NCBI GenBank assembly: GCA_017439185.1
Contig: JAFRTM010000008.1
Location: 1-64,000 of the forward strand
Length of the DNA stretch: 64,000 nt
DNA from: Bacteroidales bacterium
GTDB lineage: Bacteria > Bacteroidota > Bacteroidia > Bacteroidales > P3
Direction: 5' to 3'
Part shown: positions 25,464 to 33,792 of the stretch, piece by piece
Layout of the letters: the number at the start of each line of letters is the position of its first letter
How positions within the stretch are numbered: the first letter of the stretch is position 1
Notes under the pieces: generated by a model
Told to the model about the DNA's origin: nothing
Databases searched by the model: none
The model's input: only the letters and a program-made list of their open reading frames with translations
Position numbers and translations under genes: made by a program

Positions 25464-27170
25464 ATGGATTTCAAAGACATTTTGTTTATCATTTTGAAGC
25501 TCGCTGGAGCGTTGGCGGTGTTTCTGTTCGCCTTGAAGCTTATGAGTGAGGGATTGCAGAAGTTTGCCGGTTCGCGGCTGCGCCACATCCTGACGAAGAT
25601 TACGGGGAAGCCTATCAGCGGCATCCTGGCCGGTACCGGCGTCACGGCTATCATACAGAGCTCGACGGCCACGACGGTGATGGCGGTGGGCTTTGCCGGA
25701 GCCGGACTGCTGACGCTGGCGGGCGCCATAGCGGTGGTGATGGGCGCCAACATAGGAACCACGATAACGGCGTGGATCATCACCATCTTCGGACTGGGCG
25801 GGAACAGCGGCGAGGACAAGGTGCCGCTGATGCCGATGATCATAGCGGCGATAAGCCTGTTCTTTATCTTCAGCAAGAAGAACAAGCTGCAGTACCTGGG
25901 GCAGACCGTCATAGGTCTGGCGCTGCTGATACTGGGCTTGGGCCTGATGGGCGACTCGGTGCCGCCGCTCGACGAGAACGTGGCGCATACCATAGCTTCG
26001 TGGGGAAGATGGGGCTACTGGTCGGTGCTGTTGTTCATAGTGGTGGGCGCAATACTGTGTATCATACTGCAGACCTCGTCGGCGATGACGGCGGTGATAC
26101 TGCTGATGGCCAACCAGGGGTGGATAGACTTCCCCACCTCGATGGCGCTGGTGATAGGACAGAACCTGGGAACCACGCTGACGGCGCAGGTGGTGGCCAT
26201 GACCACCGGCACTACGGGCAAGAGGACCGCGAGGGCCCACCTGGTGTTCAACGTGGTGGGAGCCATCCTGTTCCTCATTCCGTTCTATCCCATCTGCGAC
26301 GGGGTGATGTTCGTCAGCGAGAAGCTTGACAAGCTGCTTCCCAGCATACCGCTGGTGCCGCTGGCTATCACGGTGTTCCACACTCTGTTCAACGTGGTGA
26401 CCACTATAGTGCTGGCGTTCTTCATACCGTTGCTGGTGAAGATAGTGACATGGATGGTGCCCGACAAGAAGGCCGACGAAGGCGAGGAGGAGTTCCGCCT
26501 GACCTACATAGAGCCGACGCTGCTCTCGACCGCCGAGCTTAACCTGCAGAGCGCGAAGAGCGAGATCGAGGAGTTCTCGAAGAGGGTGCTGCGGATGTAC
26601 ACCTTCCTGCCCGGCCTGAGGACCGCCAAGAAAGAAGAGGAATTCGACGCCATAATGGCGAGGATATCGAAATATGAAGGCATCACGGACCGCATGGAGA
26701 TGGAGATCTCGAAGTTCCTGACGAGGGTGGGCTCAGGCGACGTGAGCCAGCATGCCTCGGAGCGCATAAGCGCGATGCTGAGAATCATAGACAACCTGGA
26801 AAGCATAGGCGACGCCGTGTACCAGATAGGCATCACCCGCAAGAACAAGAGGGAGGACGCCGTGCACTTCGACGACAGCCTGAACGCCAACCTCGACCAC
26901 ATGACCGAGCTGGTGCAGAAAGCCCTCGACGTGATGGACGCCAACCTGCACGACTACGACCACGTGGACCTCGAAGCAGCCTACGCCGCTGAGAAGGAGA
27001 TCAACCAATACCGCGACGAGCTGAGGGCCAAGCACCTCGAAGCGCTGAAGCAGGGGACCTACGACTACTCCATCGGCAACGCCTACAGCGGCCTGTATGC
27101 CTTGTACGAGAAGCTGGGCGACTATGTGATAAACGTGTCGGAGGCTATAGCGGGGACGAAAGTTGTTTAG
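25464..27170 (+). CDS. Na/Pi cotransporter family protein with PhoU-like tail
   Basis: Inner-membrane protein of the NptA/PNaS (SLC34-like) family, probably importing phosphate with sodium. The inverted repeat typical of the family is visible as QSSTATTVMAVGFAGAG (about residue 63) and QTSSAMTAVILLMANQG (about 202), each followed by GANIGTT- or GQNLGTT-type motifs. About ten membrane segments end near residue 335. Residues 350-568 are a helical PhoU-like cytoplasmic domain, as in other bacterial members. The substrate is inferred from the family only. Confidence 0.88.
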   Translation: MDFKDILFIILKLAGALAVFLFALKLMSEGLQKFAGSRLRHILTKITGKPISGILAGTGVTAIIQSSTATTVMAVGFAGAGLLTLAGAIAVVMGANIGTTITAWIITIFGLGGNSGEDKVPLMPMIIAAISLFFIFSKKNKLQYLGQTVIGLALLILGLGLMGDSVPPLDENVAHTIASWGRWGYWSVLLFIVVGAILCIILQTSSAMTAVILLMANQGWIDFPTSMALVIGQNLGTTLTAQVVAMTTGTTGKRTARAHLVFNVVGAILFLIPFYPICDGVMFVSEKLDKLLPSIPLVPLAITVFHTLFNVVTTIVLAFFIPLLVKIVTWMVPDKKADEGEEEFRLTYIEPTLLSTAELNLQSAKSEIEEFSKRVLRMYTFLPGLRTAKKEEEFDAIMARISKYEGITDRMEMEISKFLTRVGSGDVSQHASERISAMLRIIDNLESIGDAVYQIGITRKNKREDAVHFDDSLNANLDHMTELVQKALDVMDANLHDYDHVDLEAAYAAEKEINQYRDELRAKHLEALKQGTYDYSIGNAYSGLYALYEKLGDYVINVSEAIAGTKVV

Positions 27171-27296
27171 TTATGAGTTGTGAGTTCTAAGTTTTAAGTT
27201 GATACGTTGATAAGTTGATATGTTTATAAGTTTTGAGTTCTAAGTTTTGAGTGGTCAGTGGTCAGTGGTCGTAATCAGTAATCAGTGGACAGTAGA
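27171..27296. repeat. Degenerate 11-bp and 7-bp tandem repeats
   Basis: The spacer is built from AGTTNTGAGTT/AAGTTGATATG-type 11-bp units (about 27173-27250), then TGGTCAG TGGTCAG TGGTCG TAATCAG TAATCAG TGGACAG. Similar AGTT/GAGTT sequence occurs inside the vsr gene at 39778-39816. Confidence 0.75.
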
Positions 27297-28382
27297 ATGA
27301 ATATAGCGGCATTGATATCGGGAGGAGTTGACAGCTCGGTGGTGGTGCACCTGCTGAAAGAGGCAGGCGAGGAGCCCGACTTGTTCTACATCCGCATAGG
27401 GATGGAGGACAAGGAGGGGTACATCAGCTGTCCCGCCGAGGAGGACATAGAGATCGCCACCTATATAGCCCACAAATACGGCTGCCGCTTCGAGGTGGTC
27501 GATTTGCACAAAGAATACTGGGATCAGGTGGTGTCGTACACCATAGACTCGGTGAGACGGGGTATGACCCCCAACCCCGACATCATGTGCAACAAGCTGA
27601 TAAAGTTCGGTGCCTTCGACCAGCGGTGGGGCCAAGCCTACGAGCGCATAGCCACGGGCCACTACGGCACCACGCGCGACATCGACGGTGTGCGGTTCCT
27701 CGCCACCGCCAAAGACCCGGTGAAAGACCAGACCGACTTTCTGTCGCAGCTGGAGCCCTCCCAGGTGGCTAAACTGCTGCTGCCCATCGGTGGTATGATG
27801 AAGAGCGAAGTGCGCGACATAGCCCATGCCGCCAAGCTGCCCTCCGCCGACCGCAAAGACTCGCAGGGCATCTGCTTCCTCGGCAAGATAAACTATAACG
27901 ACTTCATAAAACGCTACCTCGGCGAGCGGGAGGGCGACATCGTGGAGCTGGAGAGCGGACGGGTGCTGGGCAAGCACAAAGGCTACTGGTTCCACACCAT
28001 AGGGCAGCGGAAAGGGCTGCTGCTGAGCGGCGGACCCTGGTTCGTGGTGAAGAAAGACATAGAAGCAAACACCCTCTATGTGTCGCAAGGCTACGACCCC
28101 GCCACCCAATACAGCGACACCGTGCACCTCGGCGGCTTCCGCTACCTCGCGGAAGACATCTGGGGCGATCTCGGCGAGAGAGAGGTGATGTTCAAGGTGA
28201 GGCACACGCCCGACTTCACCGCCGCGAAGCTTATAAGAGCCGACGGAAGCTGGCGGCTGGAGTCGGAGAAGCCCATCCAGGGAGTGGCCGCCGGACAATA
28301 TGCCACCATCTACGACGAGAAGGCCGACCTGGTGGTGGCCGGAGCCATGATCACCGGAGGAGAGAGGAGGAACCGGGAATGA
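27297..28382 (+). CDS. mnmA: tRNA 2-thiouridine synthase MnmA
   Basis: Thiolates U34 of tRNA-Lys, -Glu and -Gln using ATP and a persulfide relay. The PP-loop SGGVDSSVVVHLL is at residues 9-21. The two catalytic cysteines are in PNPDIMCN (about 95) and SQGICFLG (about 196), and WFHTIGQRKGL (about 225) is diagnostic. I chose ATG 27297 (MNIAALISGGVDSS) over a GTG at 27285, because the family starts just before the PP-loop. The length of 361 residues is normal. Its stop overlaps the next start by 4 bp. Confidence 0.96.
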   Translation: MNIAALISGGVDSSVVVHLLKEAGEEPDLFYIRIGMEDKEGYISCPAEEDIEIATYIAHKYGCRFEVVDLHKEYWDQVVSYTIDSVRRGMTPNPDIMCNKLIKFGAFDQRWGQAYERIATGHYGTTRDIDGVRFLATAKDPVKDQTDFLSQLEPSQVAKLLLPIGGMMKSEVRDIAHAAKLPSADRKDSQGICFLGKINYNDFIKRYLGEREGDIVELESGRVLGKHKGYWFHTIGQRKGLLLSGGPWFVVKKDIEANTLYVSQGYDPATQYSDTVHLGGFRYLAEDIWGDLGEREVMFKVRHTPDFTAAKLIRADGSWRLESEKPIQGVAAGQYATIYDEKADLVVAGAMITGGERRNRE

Positions 28383-30466
28383 AGAGACGCCATGTGATAT
28401 ACCTGCTGCTTATGACCTTGGCCGTCGCGGCGTGCCACCAGCAGAAGACCGACCTCGGCAGCCGTGCGGTGGTCGATAACCTCAACAGGGAAGCCTTCCT
28501 GAACCGTTACGACGATCCCGAAGCCTCGATAGCCGCCGCCTGCAGCGCGCTGCAATATATCAGCGACACGCTGCCCCTCTATGCCGACGGGAAGCTGCGG
28601 GCGTGGAACTGCCTGGCCACAGCCTACTACGTGGCCTCGGTGGCCGACTCGGCACAGAAATATGTCGATTCCGTATGTGCCGCCAAGCTGGCCGGCAAGG
28701 CGCGGAACCGCAAAGTCGAGGAGATGATAGCCCACCTGATAGAGGCGCGACTGCTGCAGCGGCAATGCGACATAGCCGGCAGCTACGAGATACTCTACAA
28801 CATAGAGAAGTCGCACATGCTGCCCCTGGGCAAAGACAACCTGCTGTACAACTACGCCCAGAGCGAATACTACATAACAGCCCTGACCCTCAACTACCAT
28901 TACCGCGACGGCATGGAGCAGAACGTGGGGCAGCTGCTCGGCGAAGCCGAAGGGCAGCGCGAGCGCCTCAAATGCGACTATGCCCAAGACATGGCGCTGA
29001 ACTACGCCATGGCCTACGGCTACTCGTCGCTCTGCAGCCGAGAAGAGCGGCAGACCGAGAACCTCACCAAAGCCCTCGGCTACTGCCTGGAGAACCTCGC
29101 CCTGATGGCCGACGAGTCGCGATTCTCCCTCTTCCACTACGCCAACACCCTGCAGATGCTCGCCCTTATCTCCACCAACAGCGCCATCGGCGACAGCGTG
29201 TGGCAGAGCGAAGATGTGAGTGCCCTTACAGCCGAAGCCATAGCCCTCATAGGCGAGCGTCAGATGCTGGACGACGTGGAAGAGCTCATAGAGAGCGACA
29301 GCAGCCACCTGCCGAGCCTGGCGTTGTATGTGAAAGCCGCCTACCTCTTCGAAGAATACGGCGACCCCTACCAGACCCTCGGCGCCTTCGTAGCCACCGG
29401 CCGCCGGCTCCTCGCCATAGGCGACACCGCAGCGGCGCGCACCTGGTTTCTCCAAGCCTACGAAGGATATAAGATGCCGCTGTACAGTGCGCCCAAGTCG
29501 GAAGCCCGCCTCTACGAAGGGCTTATCATGACCGACACGGTGGCAGTGGCCACACGCTCAAGGATACTCCACGACCTGATAAGCTACATACACCACAACG
29601 AGCAGGCCGACTTCGCCACGCAGACCCGCCTGGCCGTGTCGGAGCGGAGGGTGACCACCTACCGCGTGCTCGCCGGCATCGGAACCCTCGTGTTCCTCAT
29701 CCTGGTCGGGCTACTCATTGCCCTGTCCTATCAGACGAGAGTGCTCCACCGCGAGAAACGGGCCCTCCAGCAAGCCAAGCAGCGCGACCTGCAGCGGACG
29801 TCGGCAGTGGAGACTTGCCTGTCTGTGATGCGGCACGACATAGGGCCCTTCATAGCCTACCTGCAAAACCCGTCGCTGCCACCCGAGATCCACCAGGAAG
29901 TGCTGGGCCAGCTGCTGAGGACCTTCGAGAACATAAAAAACTGGACCAACCTGTCCATACCCGAAGGGTTGCCCTTCCACGCCACCGAGTGCGACCTCCA
30001 GACCGTGATGGAGCACTCGCTGCCGCTGAATCCCCGTCCCGGGAGCCTGACCCTCAGAGTGGAGGAGAGTCCTCTGAAAGCCTACGCCGACCAGGGGCTG
30101 CTGACGATACTGCTGCACAACCTCGTGGCCAACGCCATACGCTACACTCCCCAAGGAACTATAACTCTGGCAGCCAGAGACTACAGTGCCGACTCCCGCT
30201 TTGTTGAACTCACCGTTGCCGACAACGGGTGCGGGATGGACGAAGAGAAGATCGACACCCTGTTCCGTTCCGACCGGGCTCCCCAGCAGAGCGAGAACGG
30301 CGAGCACTACGGCTTCGGCCTGATACTATGCCGCTACATAGTGAAGAAACACGACGACAACACCTTGCGCGGCTGCCGCATCTGGGCGGAGAGCACCCCC
30401 CTCCCCTCGCCCGACCACGGCACCACGTTCCACATCATCATAGCCCAAGCACCCCTAAGACAATGA
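28379..30466 (+). CDS. TPR-containing sensor histidine kinase
   Basis: The N-terminus MKRRHVIYLLLMTLAVAAC ends in a possible lipobox (AVAAC), so the protein may be anchored as a lipoprotein as well as by its later membrane helix. Residues about 25-430 are helical, TPR-like and periplasmic; a membrane helix lies at about 432-452; a coiled coil follows. The kinase core has a weak H-box RHDIGPFIAYLQ (about 485), an N-box LLHNLVANAIRYTP (about 577), G1 ADNGCGMDEEK and G2 YGFGLILCRYIV. The layout resembles Bacteroides DUF5112/DUF5113 kinases. The input signal is unknown. The response regulator start overlaps its stop (ATGA). Confidence 0.85.
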   Translation: MKRRHVIYLLLMTLAVAACHQQKTDLGSRAVVDNLNREAFLNRYDDPEASIAAACSALQYISDTLPLYADGKLRAWNCLATAYYVASVADSAQKYVDSVCAAKLAGKARNRKVEEMIAHLIEARLLQRQCDIAGSYEILYNIEKSHMLPLGKDNLLYNYAQSEYYITALTLNYHYRDGMEQNVGQLLGEAEGQRERLKCDYAQDMALNYAMAYGYSSLCSREERQTENLTKALGYCLENLALMADESRFSLFHYANTLQMLALISTNSAIGDSVWQSEDVSALTAEAIALIGERQMLDDVEELIESDSSHLPSLALYVKAAYLFEEYGDPYQTLGAFVATGRRLLAIGDTAAARTWFLQAYEGYKMPLYSAPKSEARLYEGLIMTDTVAVATRSRILHDLISYIHHNEQADFATQTRLAVSERRVTTYRVLAGIGTLVFLILVGLLIALSYQTRVLHREKRALQQAKQRDLQRTSAVETCLSVMRHDIGPFIAYLQNPSLPPEIHQEVLGQLLRTFENIKNWTNLSIPEGLPFHATECDLQTVMEHSLPLNPRPGSLTLRVEESPLKAYADQGLLTILLHNLVANAIRYTPQGTITLAARDYSADSRFVELTVADNGCGMDEEKIDTLFRSDRAPQQSENGEHYGFGLILCRYIVKKHDDNTLRGCRIWAESTPLPSPDHGTTFHIIIAQAPLRQ

Positions 30467-31302
30467 AGGCCACACCGAAAAACACAAGCACCATGGAGAC
30501 CCTGAACGTATTAATGGTCGATGACGAGCCGCTCATCCGCAAAGTGGTGAAATTCGAGCTCAACGAACAGAAAGCCACCGTCGACTGCCTGGTCAACGAA
30601 GACGGCACCACCCAGCCCAAGCTGGTGCAGATGAGCGAGAGTTTCAGTTCCGGCACCGCGCTGCTCTCGGCGCTGAACCTGAAAGAGACGGCAGTGCCCG
30701 ACTACCTGCTGGTCGATATGGAGCTGCAGGGCGAGCCCACCGGCGGCCTCACCATAGTGAGGAAGATGCGGGAGAACTACCCCACGGTGAAGCTGATAGT
30801 GCTCTCGGGACGTTTCGACTACCCCGCCGAGGGGAGCCCCAACCGCGACCAGAAAATCAACGAGATCCTGCGGGTGGTGTTCGAGGCCCTGAACCTCGGA
30901 GCCGCCGCCTTCGTGAGCAAGAACGCCATAGGTGGCTTCTCGGTGGAGAACATAGTGCGGGCCATCGCGTGCCTCGAACGTGGGGAGCAGTGCTATTTCA
31001 ACTACCCCCTGATGCTGACCCTGAAAGAGGCCGCCGAACGCTACCTCCAAGGGGCACCCCCGCCCCATCAGGCGGTGACCATCAACGAGGTGGAGAAGAA
31101 CCTGCTGCTGCTGGAAGCCGCCGGCTGCACGGCGCAGGAGATAGCCTTCAAGCTGGACGGCGAGAGCGACAAGACGGTACAGGACAAGCAGAAAGAACTG
31201 TCGCGGAAACTCGACACGGTGAACAAGTCGGGCGCACGCATTGCGCGGGCACTGCAGCTGAGACTCATAAACGCCAACGAAATTAAGTATTTGAAGAGGT
31301 AA
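30463..31302 (+). CDS. Response regulator with LuxR-like C-terminus
   Basis: Partner of the upstream kinase, with a 4-bp overlap (ATGA). The receiver domain starts NVLMVDDEPLIRKV (about residue 16) and has the phosphoacceptor Asp in YLLVDMELQ (about 85) and the conserved Lys in FVSKNAIGG (about 152). Two insertions make it longer than a typical receiver. The C-terminal region (about 205-260: AAGCTAQEIAFKLDGESDKT) looks like a LuxR/GerE-type helix-turn-helix in which the usual glycine/leucine pattern is only partly kept. The longer upstream frame from 30229 is just overlap with the kinase gene. Confidence 0.82.
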   Translation: MKATPKNTSTMETLNVLMVDDEPLIRKVVKFELNEQKATVDCLVNEDGTTQPKLVQMSESFSSGTALLSALNLKETAVPDYLLVDMELQGEPTGGLTIVRKMRENYPTVKLIVLSGRFDYPAEGSPNRDQKINEILRVVFEALNLGAAAFVSKNAIGGFSVENIVRAIACLERGEQCYFNYPLMLTLKEAAERYLQGAPPPHQAVTINEVEKNLLLLEAAGCTAQEIAFKLDGESDKTVQDKQKELSRKLDTVNKSGARIARALQLRLINANEIKYLKR

Positions 31303-31369
31303 GTTTCATCGCCAATGGACAGAGGGCAGAAATGCACAAGAAAAAAGGTTATTGGATTATATCAAATTC

Positions 31370-31417
31370 ACATTAAATTTTACATTAAACTTTACAATAA
31401 ATTTTACAATAAATGTT
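31370..31417. repeat. 12-bp tandem repeat, four copies
   Basis: ACATTAAATTTT, ACATTAAACTTT, ACAATAAATTTT and ACAATAAATGTT follow each other without gaps. I see no gene between 31303 and 31655. Confidence 0.85.
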
Positions 31418-31655
31418 GCACTTATTGATAATGGGTATGCTGAAAGAGAGGGGAAACCAGAGGAAGTTATTTTGTAGTAATGAAGGATGTGGTCAAATAG
31501 GTGGTCAAAAGCATGCAGTATCAACAGAAGTACCAACATTGGTTGGTGACGATTGGTTGACGGTTCGTGATTGACTTTCCCTTTGGCCGTCGAGCTAATA
31601 CTTCATGATTGAGGCAAAACGACAATAGCAAGAAACGTTTGAAAAATAGAGCAAG

Positions 31656-32018
31656 ATGGACCAAGTAGAGATAACTGAACTGATCCGCACCTCGCGGAGC
31701 TGGGACGGGGCGGAGCTGCCGGATTACCCCAAGGGGAAGCCCGAACTGGTGGCGATGAAGTATGTATTCCCCGCGGGCGTGCGTCTCGGATGGCATCACC
31801 ACGACGTGATGAACTACGGGGTGCTGGTGCAGGGCGAGTTGACAATAGTGTGCCAGGATGGGACGGAGAAGACCGTCCATGCGGGCGAGGCCGTCGTGGA
31901 GATGGTCGGCACCATACATCACGGCGAGAACCGCGGCACCGAACCCGCCGTCCTCTATATGTTCTATGTCTCGCAGAAGGGCCTACCCCTCTCCGTGCAA
32001 CACCAGGATAAACTGTGA
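31656..32018 (+). CDS. Cupin-domain protein
   Basis: A single-domain small cupin of 120 residues. Cupin motif 1 is visible as GWHHHDVMNYGVLVQGELTI (about residues 45-64), with three His that would bind metal, and motif 2 as GTIHHGENRG (about 85). The substrate is unknown. The gene stands alone between a repeat-rich spacer and a promoter for a decayed gene. The ATG choice is supported by the preceding purine-rich stretch AGAGCAAG. Confidence 0.82.
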   Translation: MDQVEITELIRTSRSWDGAELPDYPKGKPELVAMKYVFPAGVRLGWHHHDVMNYGVLVQGELTIVCQDGTEKTVHAGEAVVEMVGTIHHGENRGTEPAVLYMFYVSQKGLPLSVQHQDKL

Positions 32019-32147
32019 CGACTATTGATTCCGCAACCGCAAATAATATACTGACAATCATAGCGTGAGCCCACATGCCTCGTCCATACCGATCGGCCCT
32101 CCGCCTGCAACTATGACCCCTATCCATAATAAAAAACACCTCTTTCC

Positions 32148-32176
32148 TTGCCATATCAAAAAAATGTGTATCTTTG
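32148..32176 (+). promoter_or_regulatory. Promoter in front of the decayed outer-membrane protein gene
   Basis: CTTG (about 32147-32150) and TATCTTTG (32169-32176) with an 18-bp spacer. The gene start is about 280 bp downstream, and the long leader holds nothing I can name. Confidence 0.6.
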
Positions 32177-32458
32177 CAGTCGGTTTCGGTCTATTTAGGT
32201 GGCTTCTATAAATTGCTTTCTAATGATTTTGAGGCTTGTTTCGAGTAGATTGCTGCACGGAAGGAGGGCGCAATCGCGTGATTGTGCCTGACTGACAAAC
32301 ATCAAGATACCGCAAGAAGGCCAAAAGCATAGAAAAGTTTGTTATTGTTCTTATTGTATTATTTTTATTTCAAACGTGGATTTATAGAAGATACCTTTAG
32401 TGATTAATAACGAAATAATATTCAAACAATAATTAAACTGTAACAAAAAAAACGACCC

Positions 32459-32985
32459 ATGAAACGATTCTTTCTTTTTCTCGTAGCAGTGTGCCTGTTT
32501 TCTGCCGCAATCCATGCTCCCGCCGCTGCCCAAAGATCAGATCATCCAACGGAAGTTCTTTCTTTATAGGCGGCACCGGCCAGTTGAGTTATAGCGGCAC
32601 TTTTAACTTCGCCTTCGAGCCTTTGTTTGGATATGAATTCAATGACCGGTGGGCAGCTGGCACGGGCATCGGATTTGCACTCTCCTCGAGCGGGGGATAC
32701 AATGTTATAATGGGTCTTGTCGAACCGTTTGTCCGTTTCTGTGTATGGCATAACAACCTGGTCTTTATCGACCTGAAAGCCACAAGCGCATTTGGCTTCG
32801 ACGACGATTTACTACTCTGCTAGATTGGCATACGCCCCAGCTTGCGGTTCCGCCTGAATGAACATTGCGATATGGCTGCCGACATCGGTCTGTTCGGAGC
32901 CCAGTACTCCATTGCCGACGATTGGCAACCGGCCGTAGGCCTTGGCCTTGTCTCTGCCGGATTGTGGTTCGCCTACCGTTTTTGA
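32459..32985 (+). pseudogene. Outer-membrane beta-barrel protein, frameshifted and interrupted
   Basis: It opens with a signal peptide (MKRFFLFLVAVCLFSA) at 32459 but stops at 32569. The remaining barrel-like sequence continues in another frame (FFIGGTGQLSYSGTFNFAFE), hits a TAG at 32821-32823, and then resumes in that same frame (GIRPSLRFRLNEH) to a TGA at 32985, ending LWFAYRF with the terminal Phe of outer-membrane proteins. One frameshift near 32540-32570 and one nonsense codon would restore a protein of about 175 residues, the size of the small porin-like family. It lies at the left edge of the AT-rich island. Confidence 0.75.
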
Positions 32986-33510
32986 TCCTCGCGGCTCACT
33001 TTCTCTTGGCGGTTGGCAACCTCCCGTGCCGACTATCCGGCCTTTCTGTCTTGATATTCTCTATTATTAAAGACCGGTTTTGCCCATTTTGAAATCATTT
33101 TTCGCAAAAAAAAATTCATACACACCAAAGTAATACCAATATCGAATGTGTGTCGAATGTGTGTAATATGAGAGTAGTCTAAAGCATCGGCGCTTGTCCG
33201 CTCTCGCTTGCAATTAAAAATATAGTGCTGTCTTACAACCCCTTAGAAAAATTTTACCATCAAAAACACTTTCAAAAACCCCCTTTTCGGTCTTTAATAA
33301 TAGATAAGACATTGTTGGAAGTTCTGCACCCCCTCCGCGACATTATCGCAAGTGGATTGATAAGTCGCTGATAATAAATAAACATTAAAAGGGCTTATTT
33401 TAGACAAAAAACGATTCAAAAGAGAGCAGACGTACCTGTAGTCGAGGTAGAAGAGATGGAATATAATTGAAAATAATGAGAAAAAATGGTGTGGAATTAA
33501 AAAAAATGTG
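32986..33510. other. AT-rich spacer without recognisable genes
   Basis: About 525 bp with many A/T runs and no open frame that looks coding. It may contain the left boundary of the inserted island; I saw no clear inverted or direct repeat marking an end. Confidence 0.5.
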
Positions 33511-33518
33511 TATCTTTG
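33511..33518 (+). promoter_or_regulatory. Promoter -7 box of the methyltransferase island
   Basis: TATCTTTG fits TAnnTTTG and is identical to those at 22711, 32169 and 43586. The -33 region (ATGGTGTGG) is weak. A transcript from here would carry a leader of about 265 nt before the methyltransferase. Confidence 0.6.
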
Positions 33519-33631
33519 CAGTGCGAAATAATGTGTGCATTATAATGTAAACAATTATAAAAAAGGATAATAAAAAGTATAGAACAGAAAAAGTAAAAGA
33601 AACCGAGTATAGAACATCCTTGATTGGCTGA

Positions 33632-33790
33632 GGATACCGAATTAGCACTTCAAAAAGAATCAGCGGTCAGGCGAACACGGATGCGCTCAAACATTAGGGC
33701 GTGGAATGTGGTTGTCGTCTGATTGGTAGTGCTAACCACGGTATCCCGATCGCATACACGCCCTTTCTAAAAACAAAGAAAGGGCTTTTT
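33632..33790 (+). ncRNA. Structured leader RNA with terminator-like hairpin
   Basis: Three nested helices are perfect by eye: GGATACCG (33632-33639) with CGGTATCC (33739-33746), TTAGCACT (33642-33649) with AGTGCTAA (33728-33735), and AATCAG (33658-33663) with CTGATT (33719-33724). An inner hairpin pairs TGCGCTC (33682-33688) with GGGCGTG (33697-33703). AGGGCGTG (33696-33703) can instead pair with CACGCCCT (33757-33764), a pseudoknot. That downstream strand is also part of the 5' arm of a terminator, GCCCTTTC (33760-33767) with GAAAGGGC (33778-33785), followed by TTTTT. Pseudoknot and terminator are mutually exclusive, the layout of an attenuator or riboswitch. It matches no family I recognise. 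It could also be an independent small RNA. Confidence 0.65.
33760..33790 (+). terminator. Terminator-like hairpin ending in the methyltransferase start region
   Basis: GCCCTTTC and GAAAGGGC flank an A-rich loop and are followed by TTTTTAA, 2 bp before ATG 33793. It is probably conditional, since the gene directly downstream has no other promoter. Confidence 0.75.
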
Positions 33791-33792
33791 AA

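Noticed and set aside
33632-33746. Integron attC site
   Set aside because: The stem is an inverted repeat, but core sites of RYYYAAC and GTTRRRY form are absent, and there is no integrase.
33632-33790. Retron msr-msd RNA
   Set aside because: No reverse transcriptase gene lies nearby and the RNA lacks the paired a1/a2 ends and branching-G context expected; the attenuator reading explains the overlap with the start codon better.
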